From assembly GCF_014203695.1 (NCBI RefSeq), contig NZ_JACHJO010000008.1, forward strand, positions 62,001 to 126,000: a stretch of 64,000 nt of DNA. The letters run 5' to 3'. Each line of letters begins with the position of its first letter. The stretch's first letter is position 1. Position numbers and translations under genes: made by a program. This DNA is from Nocardiopsis algeriensis. Its GTDB lineage: Bacteria > Actinomycetota > Actinomycetes > Streptosporangiales > Streptosporangiaceae. The notes beneath the pieces were generated by a model. That model made no database searches. It saw only the letters and a list, made by a program, of their open reading frames with translations, and had not been told where the DNA came from. Of the stretch, positions 36,406 through 44,567 are shown in pieces.

Positions 36406-37968
36406 GTGGGGACAGGACTTCGGGGAGCGGCGACGGCGGTACTCGCCGGCGCGGTGCTGCTGGCGACGGGCTGTACGAGCGGGGCGGAGGCTCCGGACGG
36501 CGGAGAGGCGGGCGGGTCCGCCGCCTCGCTGGAGGGGCTGGACGCCTTCACCGAGCAGGAGCTCCGGTGGGGCGAGTGCGACAGCGGGCCGGCGGAGTCC
36601 GAGTGCGCCGTCTACGAGGTGCCCATGGACTACGGCGACCCGGGGGGTGAGCGCGTCGAGATCGCGGTCAAGCGCATGCCCGCCACCGGGGACGAGGTCA
36701 TCGGGTCGCTGCTGTTCAACCCGGGCGGCCCCGGCGGCTCCGGGTACGACTACGTCGACCACGCCGACTTCATCGCGGGAGAGTCCGTACGCCAGAGGTT
36801 CGACATCGTCGGCTTCGACCCGCGCGGTGTCGGCCGCAGTTCGCCGCTCGTCTGCCTGGACGCCGCCGAGCTCGACGAGTTCCTCGGGAACGAGGCCGAG
36901 AGCGTCGACGGCGACGGCGACATGTCCGAGCTCACCGAGGCCGGCATCGCGGACATGGAGGAGAGCAGCCGGGAATTCGTCGAGGCCTGCCGCGAGAACG
37001 CACCCGAACTGATGCTCAACATGGGCACCGCCGACGTCGCCCGTGACATGGACGTCCTGCGGGCCCTGCTCGGCGACGAGAAGCTCACCTACGTGGGCGC
37101 CTCCTACGGAACCCACATCGGCGCCGAGTACGCCGACCAGTTCCCCGACCGGGTCCGGGCCCTGGTGCTCGACGGCGCGGTCGACCCCAGCCAGGAGCAG
37201 CTCGACCTGAGCGTCGCACAGGCCACCGGGTTCGAGACGGCGCTGCGCGCCTTCGTCGAGGACTGCCTCGGCCGGCAGGACTGCCCGCTGGGCGGGGAGG
37301 ACGTGGAGGAGGCCGTCACGGAGCTCGACGAGTTCCTGGCGGGCACCGCCGCCGAGCCGCTCGCCAACAGCATGGACGACCGCGAGATCAACCGTCCCCG
37401 CACCGAGCTCGGCGTGCTCGCCGCCCTGTACTCCGACAGCTGGTGGCCGCGGGTCCGCGAGGGTCTGACCGATGCCATGGAGGAGGGCGACGGCACCGTC
37501 CTGCTCCAGCTCGGCGACGAGCTCTACAGCCGCTCCGACCGGCAGTCCTACGAGAACTCCACGGCCGCCCTCATCGCGGTCAACTGCTCCGACTCGCCCA
37601 GCCCCCGGGACGTGGCCGCCTACGTCGAGGCGGCCGAGGCGGCGGAGGAGGAGTCGCCGATCTTCGGTGCCTCGCTCGCGTGGGGCGCGCTGCCGTGCGC
37701 GTACTGGCCGGAGGAGGCCGTCGACGAGGGGGGACCGATCTCCGCTGCGGGGGCCGACCCGATCCTCGTCCTCGGCACCACCCGCGACTCCGCGACCCCC
37801 TACGAGTGGTCCGTGGCGCTCGCCGAGCAGCTGGAGTCCGGCTTCCTCGTCACCCGCGACGGCGACGGCCACACCGGATACCGGATGGGCGACCCGTGCA
37901 TCGACGCGATCGTCGACTCCTACCTCGTCGACCTGGAGGTGCCCGAGGACGGGATGGCCTGCGCCTAG
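36406..37968 (+). CDS. Secreted TAP-type alpha/beta hydrolase lipoprotein
   Basis: 520 aa. The signal peptide ends in the lipobox LATGC. The catalytic fold shows the oxyanion region LFNPGGPGGSG, DPRGVGRSSPL, the nucleophile elbow GASYGTHIG (Ser about 223), the acid Asp in GTTRDSATP and the His in GDGHTGY. The C-terminal TAP-like segment is complete. Streptomyces homologues are tripeptidyl aminopeptidases (SlpD/E type); the peptide substrate is inferred. The GTG start at 36406 has GAGAGG upstream and gives a clean signal peptide. Confidence 0.9.
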   Translation: MGTGLRGAATAVLAGAVLLATGCTSGAEAPDGGEAGGSAASLEGLDAFTEQELRWGECDSGPAESECAVYEVPMDYGDPGGERVEIAVKRMPATGDEVIGSLLFNPGGPGGSGYDYVDHADFIAGESVRQRFDIVGFDPRGVGRSSPLVCLDAAELDEFLGNEAESVDGDGDMSELTEAGIADMEESSREFVEACRENAPELMLNMGTADVARDMDVLRALLGDEKLTYVGASYGTHIGAEYADQFPDRVRALVLDGAVDPSQEQLDLSVAQATGFETALRAFVEDCLGRQDCPLGGEDVEEAVTELDEFLAGTAAEPLANSMDDREINRPRTELGVLAALYSDSWWPRVREGLTDAMEEGDGTVLLQLGDELYSRSDRQSYENSTAALIAVNCSDSPSPRDVAAYVEAAEAAEEESPIFGASLAWGALPCAYWPEEAVDEGGPISAAGADPILVLGTTRDSATPYEWSVALAEQLESGFLVTRDGDGHTGYRMGDPCIDAIVDSYLVDLEVPEDGMACA

Positions 37969-38566
37969 GACCTGCTTCTCGGACCGTCTCGGGCCGCACG
38001 GCCGCCGGGCGTCCCCTTGCTGCGTCGGAGGAGCTTGCGAGGCCGACAGCGCTCCCCGCCTTGCGAGAAGGCGCCTGGTCGACCGGGAATGTTGCTGGTG
38101 TGGCGCGAGGGGCCTGCCCTTGATGACCTGTTCCCCACATGGTCCGTGCAGCAGCTGAAAACCCGGTTTCAGTCGGACTTCTGGGGAAGGAACCGGATGA
38201 CGTCACAGCCCTCCCACAGCCTTCCCCGGCCCGATCATGAAGGAGATGCCTGGTCTGCCCGGCCCGATGCCGGGCAGACCGGGGACACCGGTCGAGGTAG
38301 GCAGCCCCCAGCTCCTGACAGGGAACACCACCGGCGAACACATGCCGGACCGCGACCTGGGTCCGCAGAGCACCACGCCGCTTCCTGACACGGCAGCAGC
38401 AGCTCTTCGGACAGCACGACGGTGCTCTGGGCCCGGCGATGTGCCCGGCACCAGGCCCACCGCACTGTTCGGAAGCACCAGGGCTCCTCAGCCGGTGGTG
38501 TTGGAGGGAGGCCAGGACCTCTGAGGAGGTCGGAACCGATCACGACACACGAGTGGGAGACACGGT
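37969..38566. other. Intergenic region, about 600 bp, no convincing gene
   Basis: It holds a strong hairpin (separate entry) and scattered short repeats. The frames that remain open are rich in Pro, Gly and Arg with no ribosome site. GGAGGTCGG lies 40 bp before the DUF1905 gene. I see nothing else I can name. Confidence 0.5.
38249..38283. terminator. Hairpin in the gap after the hydrolase gene
   Basis: GGTCTGCCCGGC (38252-38263) pairs with GCCGGGCAGACC (38269-38280), a perfect 12-bp stem extended to about 15 bp, with a 5-nt loop. Confidence 0.7.
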
Positions 38567-38860
38567 ATGCCGACAGAACCGAAACCGGCGCAGGAGATCG
38601 ACAACGAGTTCACCGAGACGATCGTCAAGGAGAAGAACAGCGGCTGGGCCTGTGTGATCGTCCCGGGGTCCGGGGACTACTTCGGCACGCGCAAACCGGT
38701 GAAGGTGTCCGGAACGATCGACGGCCACGACTTCCAGGCCACCATGCTGCCGATGGGGGACGGGACCCACATGCTCCCGGTCAAGGCCGCTCTGCGCAAG
38801 ACGCTCAAAAAGGACTGCGGGGACGAGGTCTCCGTACACCTGCTCAAGCGCCTCAACTGA
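38567..38860 (+). CDS. DUF1905 domain protein
   Basis: 97 aa, a whole-length DUF1905 beta-barrel: F-x-E-T-I-V-K-E, GWACVIVPGSGDYFG, KVSGTIDGHDFQATMLPMGDGTH and LRKTLKKDCGDEVSV. The family is common in soil bacteria and has no proven reaction; some members are fused to YdeI-like OmdA domains. The start MPTEPKPAQE follows a GGGAG site. The next small gene starts 22 bp after its stop. Confidence 0.88.
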   Translation: MPTEPKPAQEIDNEFTETIVKEKNSGWACVIVPGSGDYFGTRKPVKVSGTIDGHDFQATMLPMGDGTHMLPVKAALRKTLKKDCGDEVSVHLLKRLN

Positions 38861-38882
38861 CAGAGAAGGACAGGTACACCGC

Positions 38883-39030
38883 ATGACCGAGCACAGTGCT
38901 TCCCCGGCCTCTCCCGGCTGGGTCGAAGGAGTGGATCGTCACCGCCGGGGTGATCGCCACCGGCCTCGTGCTCGGCGGTTGGGCAGTCCGGTTGTGGTGG
39001 GTCGGGGGAAGGAGGAAGGCCGGTGCGTGA
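38883..39030 (+). pseudogene. Small single-span membrane protein with an apparent frameshift
   Basis: A well-placed ATG (38883, after GAAGGA) starts MTEHSASPASPGW. In that frame the continuation is Arg-rich and looks wrong. In the +1 frame from about 38926 the DNA reads KEWIVTAGVIATGLVLGGWA, then VRLWWVGGRRKAGA and TGA: a clean membrane helix with a basic end. Joining the two gives a protein of about 48 aa typical of small membrane proteins. Either a 1-nt indel near 38921-38928 broke the gene or there is a sequencing error. A GTG at 38896 in the second frame lacks a ribosome site. Confidence 0.55.
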
Positions 39031-39105
39031 GGGACGCGTACACAGGACTGCCCGACAGGCGTTAGACTGGGCAACGCCTCGCCGCGCCGAGTCGTGCGGC
39101 GGCGC

Positions 39106-39178
39106 GCCGCCTTAGCTCAGTCGGCAGAGCGATTCACTCGTAATGAATAGGTCGTCGGTTCGATTCCGACAGGCGGCT
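39106..39178 (+). tRNA. tRNA-Thr (anticodon CGT)
   Basis: 73 nt. Acceptor stem GCCGCCT/AGGCGGC, D-arm TAGCTCAGTCGGCAGAGC, anticodon loop CACTCGTAATG with CGT, T-arm GTCGGTTCGATTCCGAC. CCA is not encoded. TAGACT (39063-39068) may be its -10 box. A perfect 14-bp terminator follows. Confidence 0.96.
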
Positions 39179-39184
39179 CAGCCC

Positions 39185-39216
39185 TCGGGCCCGTCCGGTT
39201 CTCCGGACGGGCCCGA
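39185..39216 (+). terminator. Terminator of tRNA-Thr
   Basis: TCGGGCCCGTCCGG (39185-39198) and CCGGACGGGCCCGA (39203-39216) form a perfect 14-bp stem with a TTCT loop. Confidence 0.9.
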
Positions 39217-39331
39217 CGTGTTCCCCGGGCGTCGCCGGAACGGGCGGGGTTTCCGCAGGACGACAGGGGGAGCGGGGAACAATTACCCGCGGTGTTCGCT
39301 GACCGGTGGCGAACATGGGTAGTGGGCCCGC

Positions 39332-39544
39332 ATGAGTCTTTTGTTCATGGTGTTCGCGCTGCTGGGAGCGATGGTGGCGATCGCAGGGGGGTCCTACGCC
39401 CTGCGGCGGGTCGTGGCGGAGCTCGACGAGCGCCGGGCCGGTCCGGAGGTCCCGCCCGCTCCCGCTCCGCCGCCCCACACGGGCGGCTACGTGCCCGCGC
39501 CGCGGGAGGAGGACGGCGGCGATCGGCGGGCGCTGGACCAGTAG
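39332..39544 (+). CDS. Hypothetical small membrane protein
   Basis: 70 aa: an N-terminal helix LLFMVFALLGAMVAIAGGSYAL that would span the membrane, a short charged helix (RRVVAELDERRAG) and a Pro-rich, acidic cytosolic tail. The ribosome site is weak (GGGTAG). Base use at third positions is coding-like. Convergent with, and 2 bp from, an even smaller membrane protein gene. Confidence 0.6.
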   Translation: MSLLFMVFALLGAMVAIAGGSYALRRVVAELDERRAGPEVPPAPAPPPHTGGYVPAPREEDGGDRRALDQ

Positions 39545-39546
39545 CG

Positions 39547-39693
39547 CTACCGGTTCCGGAAGCGGCTCCAGATGACGGTGGCCAGGAACAGGCCCCCTCC
39601 GACCACGGCGAGCCAGAACAGGCCCTCGATGAGGATGCCCGCGACGGTGAGGACCAGCCAGATGGCCAGCAGAACCAGGATGAGTCGCGCCAT
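39547..39693 (-). CDS. Very small hydrophobic membrane protein (48 aa)
   Basis: On the minus strand ATG 39691-39693, preceded by a strong GGAGGAC ribosome site, starts MARLILVLLAIWLVLTVAGI, then LIEGLFWLAVVGGGLFLATV and IWSRFRNR before TAG. It is two hydrophobic stretches joined by LIEG with a basic end, like the short hydrophobic proteins frequent in Streptomyces. It is too short for most gene-length cut-offs. The function is unknown. Confidence 0.8.
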   Translation of the reverse strand: MARLILVLLAIWLVLTVAGILIEGLFWLAVVGGGLFLATVIWSRFRNR

Positions 39694-39880
39694 GTCGTCC
39701 TCCAGGTCGTGCGGTCTTGTGCAAGATGCCTACCCGGTGTCCCCCTTGCGCACCCGTCCGCATGGCACGCCTCCTTTGCGGGTAGCGGATGCGCAGGGGC
39801 TCCTGCTCGATGCGGGGCGCAGACCTGGTGTTTATGAGACTGATGTGTGTTAATGCCGGTTTCTGGGGGAGGGGAATGGC

Positions 39881-40096
39881 ATGAGTCTGGAAGAAGCGTC
39901 ACGCCAACTGGAGGCCGCGATCCACGATGCGCGGGTGTCGTTCGACTGCATTCTGCTGGAAGAGCTCGACCGGGCCCACATCAACGTGATCACCGCCCGG
40001 GCCGCGACGGACGCCGCGGAACAGGCCATTCGGGTGGAGTTGGAGCGGCGGACGGCGGCCGAGCAGGGGTCCTCCGGGCAGTCCTCGGCCGAGTAA
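39881..40096 (+). CDS. Hypothetical small helical protein
   Basis: 71 aa, MSLEEASRQLEAAIHDARVS onward, a mostly alpha-helical acidic protein with no membrane segment; the region LEELDRAHINVITARAATDAAE could form a coiled coil. The ribosome site GGGGGAGGGG is very strong. No family is recognised. It is followed after 59 bp by another small hypothetical gene. Confidence 0.7.
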   Translation: MSLEEASRQLEAAIHDARVSFDCILLEELDRAHINVITARAATDAAEQAIRVELERRTAAEQGSSGQSSAE

Positions 40097-40155
40097 GTCG
40101 GAAGTAGCCCGCAGGGTATCGAACTTATTTTCGAACCAAGGGTATGCTCGGGGGC

Positions 40156-40527
40156 ATGCCCGAGTCGCTGACGCAGGACTGGCCCGCGAGTGTGCACCCC
40201 CCGGGAGCGGACTCCTTCGAGCAGACGGCGGTGGTGTGGCTGTTCGACCTCGTGCCTGCCGATTACCGGCTGCACGGGGTCCTGCGGCGCCACCCGGCGG
40301 CCCTGTCCCGCCTGGCCCGCCACTACGTCTCCGCCGCCCTGGCCGCCGCCAGGGAGGGATACCGCACCGCCAGGGTCGAGCTGCGCGACCATCTGCCGCC
40401 GCACGCCCTGGACCAGGTGATGAACGCCTACCTGGAGGAGGGGCGCCGCGTCGCGGGGGTCCTGCGCGCGGTGGAGGCGGTGGACGCCGCGCTGCGCGCC
40501 TCCGCGCGGGACGGCGGTGCCGAGTGA
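40156..40527 (+). CDS. Hypothetical small soluble protein
   Basis: 123 aa starting MPESLTQDWPASV. The core (FEQTAVVWLFDLVPADYRLHGVL) continues into long amphipathic helices. ATG 40156 lies 7 nt after TATGCT (40143-40148), consistent with a leaderless mRNA; an in-frame ATG at 40144 would add four residues. Upstream TCGAAC occurs twice, 12 bp apart (about 40119-40137). I recognise no family. Convergent with the cupin gene. Confidence 0.7.
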   Translation: MPESLTQDWPASVHPPGADSFEQTAVVWLFDLVPADYRLHGVLRRHPAALSRLARHYVSAALAAAREGYRTARVELRDHLPPHALDQVMNAYLEEGRRVAGVLRAVEAVDAALRASARDGGAE

Positions 40528-40532
40528 ACCGG

Positions 40533-41054
40533 TCAGGCGCTCACGCGGACCACCACCGCGACCTCGTCACCGGTGTTCACCAGGTGGTGGCTGTCCCCAC
40601 CGGCGGAGCCGAGGACCCGGGCCCGGCCCGGCCCCAGCTCCGCGGCGGAGCGCATCTGCCCGTCCGGCCCCGAGGCGATCAGATGGGCGCGCCCGCTCAC
40701 CAGGAACAGCACCTCCATGCCGCGGGCCCGCGAGGCGCGGGACGAGGGGCCCGGAACGAAGCTGTTGGGTTCGAGCGCCACCGCGCTCACCCGCAGCCGT
40801 CCGGCCGCGTACCGGCGGACGGAGCGGGGCACGGACTGCCAGCGCCCCCGCCGCGAGGGCCGCAGGGCCGGGCGGTCCAGTGCGGCCGCGGCGCTCCGGG
40901 CCGCGGACACCAGGCGGCCGACCGTCGGCAGGTGCCGTCCGCCCAGGTGTGCGTATCCGGAGGGGCGGCCGGCGTCGACCACGTCGCCGATGCCTTCCAG
41001 GGAAACGGCGGTGCGGGGTGTGAGTACAGCGGTGGAGAGAGCCTGCTGGGCCAT
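40533..41054 (-). CDS. Cupin-like domain protein
   Basis: 173 aa. The C-terminal half (about 85-173) has cupin-type strands: PNSFVPGPSSR, GMEVLFLVSGRAHLI, LGPGRARVLGSAGGDSHHLVN and EVAVVVRVSA. Metal ligands are sparse (a HH pair only), so catalysis is doubtful and a binding or regulatory role is as likely. The N-terminal half is basic with no known domain. Start ATG 41054, with AAGGAT upstream; GTG 41072 is an alternative without a ribosome site. Confidence 0.6.
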   Translation of the reverse strand: MAQQALSTAVLTPRTAVSLEGIGDVVDAGRPSGYAHLGGRHLPTVGRLVSAARSAAAALDRPALRPSRRGRWQSVPRSVRRYAAGRLRVSAVALEPNSFVPGPSSRASRARGMEVLFLVSGRAHLIASGPDGQMRSAAELGPGRARVLGSAGGDSHHLVNTGDEVAVVVRVSA

Positions 41055-41590
41055 CGTCGGAAGATCCTTCACGTGTGCGCGTCAGGGCGCGCCTGTGTCG
41101 TCGAGGGGCCGCGAAGGGCCCCGGGGAGACCGGCTCCGGACACGGAGCGGTACACGGTCCCGGAGGGAAGCAGGAGAGACCCGCGCCGCGGAACGGACGC
41201 GGGGAGCCCGTCGGAGGGCGTCAAGCGCCTCGGAGGCTCAGCGACGACAACACGGACACGCCGCACAGGCCAGGTGGCAGGAGGCCCCGGGGGCCGTGCG
41301 AGCCGTGGCGTCGGTGCGGGTGCGCGGATACATGCATGCAAGGAGACCAGCAAGGACCCGGGGCCGTCAAGCGGACCGCGACCGGGTGTGTCGCTCCTCT
41401 CACCCTCGGCTTGCCCCGGGTGTGTTGCGGGAGTTGCCACGTGGTGATGACATGGGGGTCCCGAGTACGGCGTGAGGGCTCCGCCGGAAAGGTGACACCC
41501 CCCGAGAGCAGTGACAGGAGCGGCCGTCATGGCGTCCATCCGCAGAAGGCGCAGTTGAACCCCGGAACAGCGGGGCTGGGGGCGCGACTC
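41055..41590. other. Intergenic region of about 535 bp
   Basis: It contains the leader of the cupin gene on the left, an odd ATGCATGCA run near 41332-41340 and, at 41529-41558, a nine-codon frame MASIRRRRS with a good AGGAG site. Longer open frames (for example 41069-41539 minus) are shadows without coding signs. Confidence 0.45.
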
Positions 41591-41788
41591 ATGGTGCGTG
41601 CGCTCGTCGTCGCGGCTGCCGCGGTGATGGCACTCGGCTTCCTCGGCCCCGAGGCCGCGCTGCTGGTCGCGGTCCTGACCGTGCTCACGTTCGTCCTGCT
41701 CTGGGCACGCTCCCTGGCCGAGCGCTCCCGGGAGGGATCAGGGCGGAGCAGGCGTGTCGGGGCGGGCGAACGTCCGCTCCCCGACTGA
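41591..41788 (+). CDS. Hypothetical small membrane protein
   Basis: 65 aa: MVRALVVAAAAVMALGFLGP then EAALLVAVLTVLTFVLLWA gives two tight membrane spans, followed by a basic tail (RSLAERSREGSGRSRR). The ribosome site is only a G-run. Frames extend far upstream without sense, so this start was chosen because the membrane segment begins there. Function unknown. Confidence 0.5.
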   Translation: MVRALVVAAAAVMALGFLGPEAALLVAVLTVLTFVLLWARSLAERSREGSGRSRRVGAGERPLPD

Positions 41789-41882
41789 GCCGGTTGCGGA
41801 TCCGCGACAGGAGAGGGAGAACCGTGCCTCTTTCGACGAAGTGCGGGTGCGGGGCCTCTCCTCCCGCGTAGATTCAGGGGCC

Positions 41883-42437
41883 ATGACGGACCGGGATCTC
41901 CTCCATGACCTGTGCTCCGACCGCGTTCCGTCGGCGGAGGCCTACGAGAGGCTGCTCGACGCCTACGGGGAGGAGCTGTACCGACGCTGCGTCCTGTCCC
42001 TCTGCGACCGCGACGCCGCGCACGTCGTGCTGCGCGACACGCTGATCGCCGCCCGTGCGCACATCCGCCGGCTGCCCGATGCGGACCGGATGGGCGAATG
42101 GCTGCACGCGGTCGCCGAGTCCGAATGCCTGCGCCGGCGGGCCCGCGACCACCGACTGGCGAGGGAATGGGCGCTGCCCGTGAACATCGCCCTGGTGCGG
42201 GCGCGGGTGCTCAAGGGCATGGCCGCCCCCGAGCTCGACGGATACCGGGCACACGTCGCCGCCCGTGCCGACAACTTCGGCCGCGACGGCTTTCCCGCGC
42301 CGCCGAGCGAGCCGGGCGGGCGGAATCTCCCCTGCGCGCTCGTGCCGGCTCTGACCGGTCTCCTGGTGGCGCTCGCCTGTGCGGCGTACGCCCTGGCCGA
42401 AGCCTCGGGGCCCCTCGCGGCGGCCCTCGGCGGATGA
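41883..42437 (+). CDS. ECF sigma region-2-like protein with a C-terminal membrane segment
   Basis: 184 aa. Residues about 15-80 follow the pattern of ECF sigma region 2 (AYERLLDAYGEELYRRCVLSL, then AAHVVLRDTLIAARAHI, then MGEWLHAVAESECLRRRAR). No region-4 helix-turn-helix follows. Instead the protein ends with a hydrophobic helix (LVPALTGLLVALACAAYALA). It cannot be a normal sigma factor and may be a membrane-tethered decoy or a degenerate paralogue. TAGATT (41869-41874) ends 8 nt before the ATG, so the mRNA may be leaderless. Confidence 0.6.
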   Translation: MTDRDLLHDLCSDRVPSAEAYERLLDAYGEELYRRCVLSLCDRDAAHVVLRDTLIAARAHIRRLPDADRMGEWLHAVAESECLRRRARDHRLAREWALPVNIALVRARVLKGMAAPELDGYRAHVAARADNFGRDGFPAPPSEPGGRNLPCALVPALTGLLVALACAAYALAEASGPLAAALGG

Positions 42438-42444
42438 GACACTT

Positions 42445-42476
42445 CGGCCCGGCGGGATGCGTTCCCTACCGGGCCG
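42445..42476. terminator. Terminator between sigma-like gene and ppa
   Basis: CGGCCCGG (42445-42452) pairs with CCGGGCCG (42469-42476) in the gap between convergent genes. Confidence 0.65.
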
Positions 42477-42496
42477 GGTGCGTGGGACGCCGAACG

Positions 42497-43024
42497 CTAC
42501 TTCTCGTCCGCGTTGGTGATGTGCGAGGCGTCGCCGTGGACGCCCGCCTCCTCGGCCCGCTTGACCGAGGCCATGATCTCCAGCTCGGCCTCGTGGCGGC
42601 CGACCCAGCTGGCGCCCTCGACGGACTTGCCGGGCTCCAGGTCCTTGTAGACCGTGAAGAAGTGCTCGATCTCGAGGCGCTCGAACTCGTTCACGTGGTG
42701 AATGTCACGCAGGTGCTCCTGGCGCGGGTCGGTCGCCGGAACGCAGAGCAGCTTGTCGTCGCCGCCGGCCTCGTCGCGCATGCGGAACATGCCGATGGCG
42801 CGGGCGCGGATCAGGCAGCCCGGGAACGTCGGGGCCTTGAGCAGGACGAGTGCGTCGAGCGGGTCGCCGTCCTCGCCGAGCGTGCCCTCCACGAAGCCGT
42901 AGTCGGCGGGATACGTGGTGGAAGTGAACAGCATGCGGTCGAGTCGGATGCGACCGGTCTCGTGGTCCACCTCGTACTTGTTGCGCTCCCCCTTGGGGAT
43001 CTCGATCGTGACGTCGAATTCCAT
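42497..43024 (-). CDS. ppa: Inorganic pyrophosphatase (family I)
   Basis: 175 aa. [20 protein letters not shown] is the standard actinobacterial start, followed by the active-site block [20 protein letters not shown] with its metal-binding Asp residues and [16 protein letters not shown]. It hydrolyses PPi from biosynthesis in the cytosol. An upstream in-frame ATG (43042) would add six residues, but relatives begin at this one. The C-terminal tail ([18 protein letters not shown]) is variable. Divergent from dacB, as in Streptomyces. Confidence 0.96.
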   Translation of the reverse strand: MEFDVTIEIPKGERNKYEVDHETGRIRLDRMLFTSTTYPADYGFVEGTLGEDGDPLDALVLLKAPTFPGCLIRARAIGMFRMRDEAGGDDKLLCVPATDPRQEHLRDIHHVNEFERLEIEHFFTVYKDLEPGKSVEGASWVGRHEAELEIMASVKRAEEAGVHGDASHITNADEK

Positions 43025-43100
43025 GCTGATATCGGCTCCCATTGCGACTAATGTCGCCGTATAGCTACAAAGTCTGACCGCGACACCGAGAGAAGGGCGG

Positions 43101-44474
43101 GTGCCACGGGTGCGACCGGTACGAGGTGAGGCACTCCTCACGCTGGCCCTGCTCAACATATTCGTGTTGATTGCCGGGTTTGTCGTCCTCGACGTGGTCG
43201 AGGCCAGGCCGCTCCCTGCGGAGCCCCGTCCCGTGACGAGCGCCGAGGGCGTGGCGGCGGCGGAACCCGCGGCCTCGACTCCGGCGGACCCGGAACGGAT
43301 CGCGGACATCCTTCATGATCCCATGTCGGCGTCCGGGCTCGAGGAGGGACTCTACGGTTACGTCCTCGACGCGGCCACCGGCGAGGCGGTCTTCGAACTC
43401 GGGGCCGACACCCCGGCGACGCCCGCGTCGACCACCAAGATCGCCACGGCGGTCGCGGTTCTCTCGGCCGTGGGGCCCGACCGCGTACTGAGCACCGAGG
43501 CCCACCTCGACCCCGCCGGCGGCACCGTCGTCCTGCGCGGGGGCGGCGATGCGACGTTGACCACGGACAGGGACCACGCGGGCTATCCCCCGGTCGCCAC
43601 CCTGGAGGAGCTCGCGGAGAAGACCGCCGCCGCCCTGGCCGGACAGGGGATCGACACGGTCTCGGTCGGCTACGACGACTCCCTGTTCACCGGTGACACC
43701 ACGGGCCCGGGCTGGAAGCCCAACTACATCACCGAGGGCAGCACCGCCGCCGTCCACGCCCTCATGATCGACAGCGGCCTGATGTACCCCGGGTCGGAGG
43801 TGCCCACCCGGGTTCCGGACCCGCCGCTGGCCGCCGCCAAGGCCTTCGCGGGGCAGCTGGAGGACCAGGGGATCACCGTCGAGGGGGCCCCGGTCGAGGC
43901 CGTGGCGGCGGGCGACCCGATCGCCTCGGTCGACTCGATGCCCATGACGGCACTGGTGGAGCACATGATGCTGGCCAGCGACAACAACATGGCCGAGAAC
44001 CTGGGGCGTGTCGCCGCGATCGAGACCGGCCACGACCCCTCCTTCGCCGGGGCGGCCGAGGCCACCCACCAGATCCTGGACGGCCTGGGGATCGACGGGG
44101 TCACCCTCTCCGACAACAGCGGTCTGAGCACCGAGAACCGGATCACCCCGCGTGCCCTGGTCGACCTGGTGCGCCTGGCCTCCGACCCCGCTCACGCCGA
44201 GCTCAACGCGGCGATCACGGGGTTGCCCACTGCCAACTCGACCGGCACCCTCTCCTACCGGGGACGCTACGACGAGGGCTCCCTGGCCAACGGCGCCGCC
44301 GGGATGGTGCGCGGCAAGACCGGCACCCTCAACGGCGTGAGTGCGCTGGCGGGGACCATCCGCGACCAGGAGGGCAACACGTACGTGTTCGCCTTCCTCG
44401 CCAACGTCCCGGGTGTCACCGGAGCCCAGCTGGACACCCTCGCCGCCGCCCTCAGCAGCTGCGGATGCTCCTGA
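43101..44474 (+). CDS. dacB: D-alanyl-D-alanine carboxypeptidase/endopeptidase (PBP4 type)
   Basis: 457 aa. One N-terminal signal-anchor ([19 protein letters not shown]) places it outside the membrane. Active-site motifs of the S13 family are [10 protein letters not shown] (SxxK, Ser about 112), SDNN (SxN, about 294) and GKTGTLNG (KTG, about 403), with the long insert between SxxK and SxN typical of this class. It trims or cleaves peptidoglycan cross-links. The GTG start follows AGAAGGGCGG. Confidence 0.95.
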   Translation: MPRVRPVRGEALLTLALLNIFVLIAGFVVLDVVEARPLPAEPRPVTSAEGVAAAEPAASTPADPERIADILHDPMSASGLEEGLYGYVLDAATGEAVFELGADTPATPASTTKIATAVAVLSAVGPDRVLSTEAHLDPAGGTVVLRGGGDATLTTDRDHAGYPPVATLEELAEKTAAALAGQGIDTVSVGYDDSLFTGDTTGPGWKPNYITEGSTAAVHALMIDSGLMYPGSEVPTRVPDPPLAAAKAFAGQLEDQGITVEGAPVEAVAAGDPIASVDSMPMTALVEHMMLASDNNMAENLGRVAAIETGHDPSFAGAAEATHQILDGLGIDGVTLSDNSGLSTENRITPRALVDLVRLASDPAHAELNAAITGLPTANSTGTLSYRGRYDEGSLANGAAGMVRGKTGTLNGVSALAGTIRDQEGNTYVFAFLANVPGVTGAQLDTLAAALSSCGCS

Positions 44475-44555
44475 GCGCCGGCGAACGGTAGGGGACACCC
44501 CTGGGATCACCCGGAATTGGATCCCTGATCCCCGTGCCGACCGACGATGCGTGGG

Positions 44556-44561
44556 TAGGCT
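44556..44561 (+). promoter_or_regulatory. -10 box of a probably leaderless transcript
   Basis: TAGGCT ends 6 nt before the GTG at 44568, and no ribosome site is present. The -35 region has no clear match. Confidence 0.5.
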
Positions 44562-44567
44562 GCCAGT

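Noticed and set aside
37969..38566. A gene in the 600-bp gap after the TAP hydrolase
   Set aside because: Open frames overlap a strong hairpin, lack ribosome sites and have biased Pro/Gly/Arg content.
41069..41539. 156-residue minus-strand frame upstream of the cupin gene
   Set aside because: Composition is Pro/His/Ser-rich without a domain, and the start has no ribosome site. It looks like a high-GC shadow frame.
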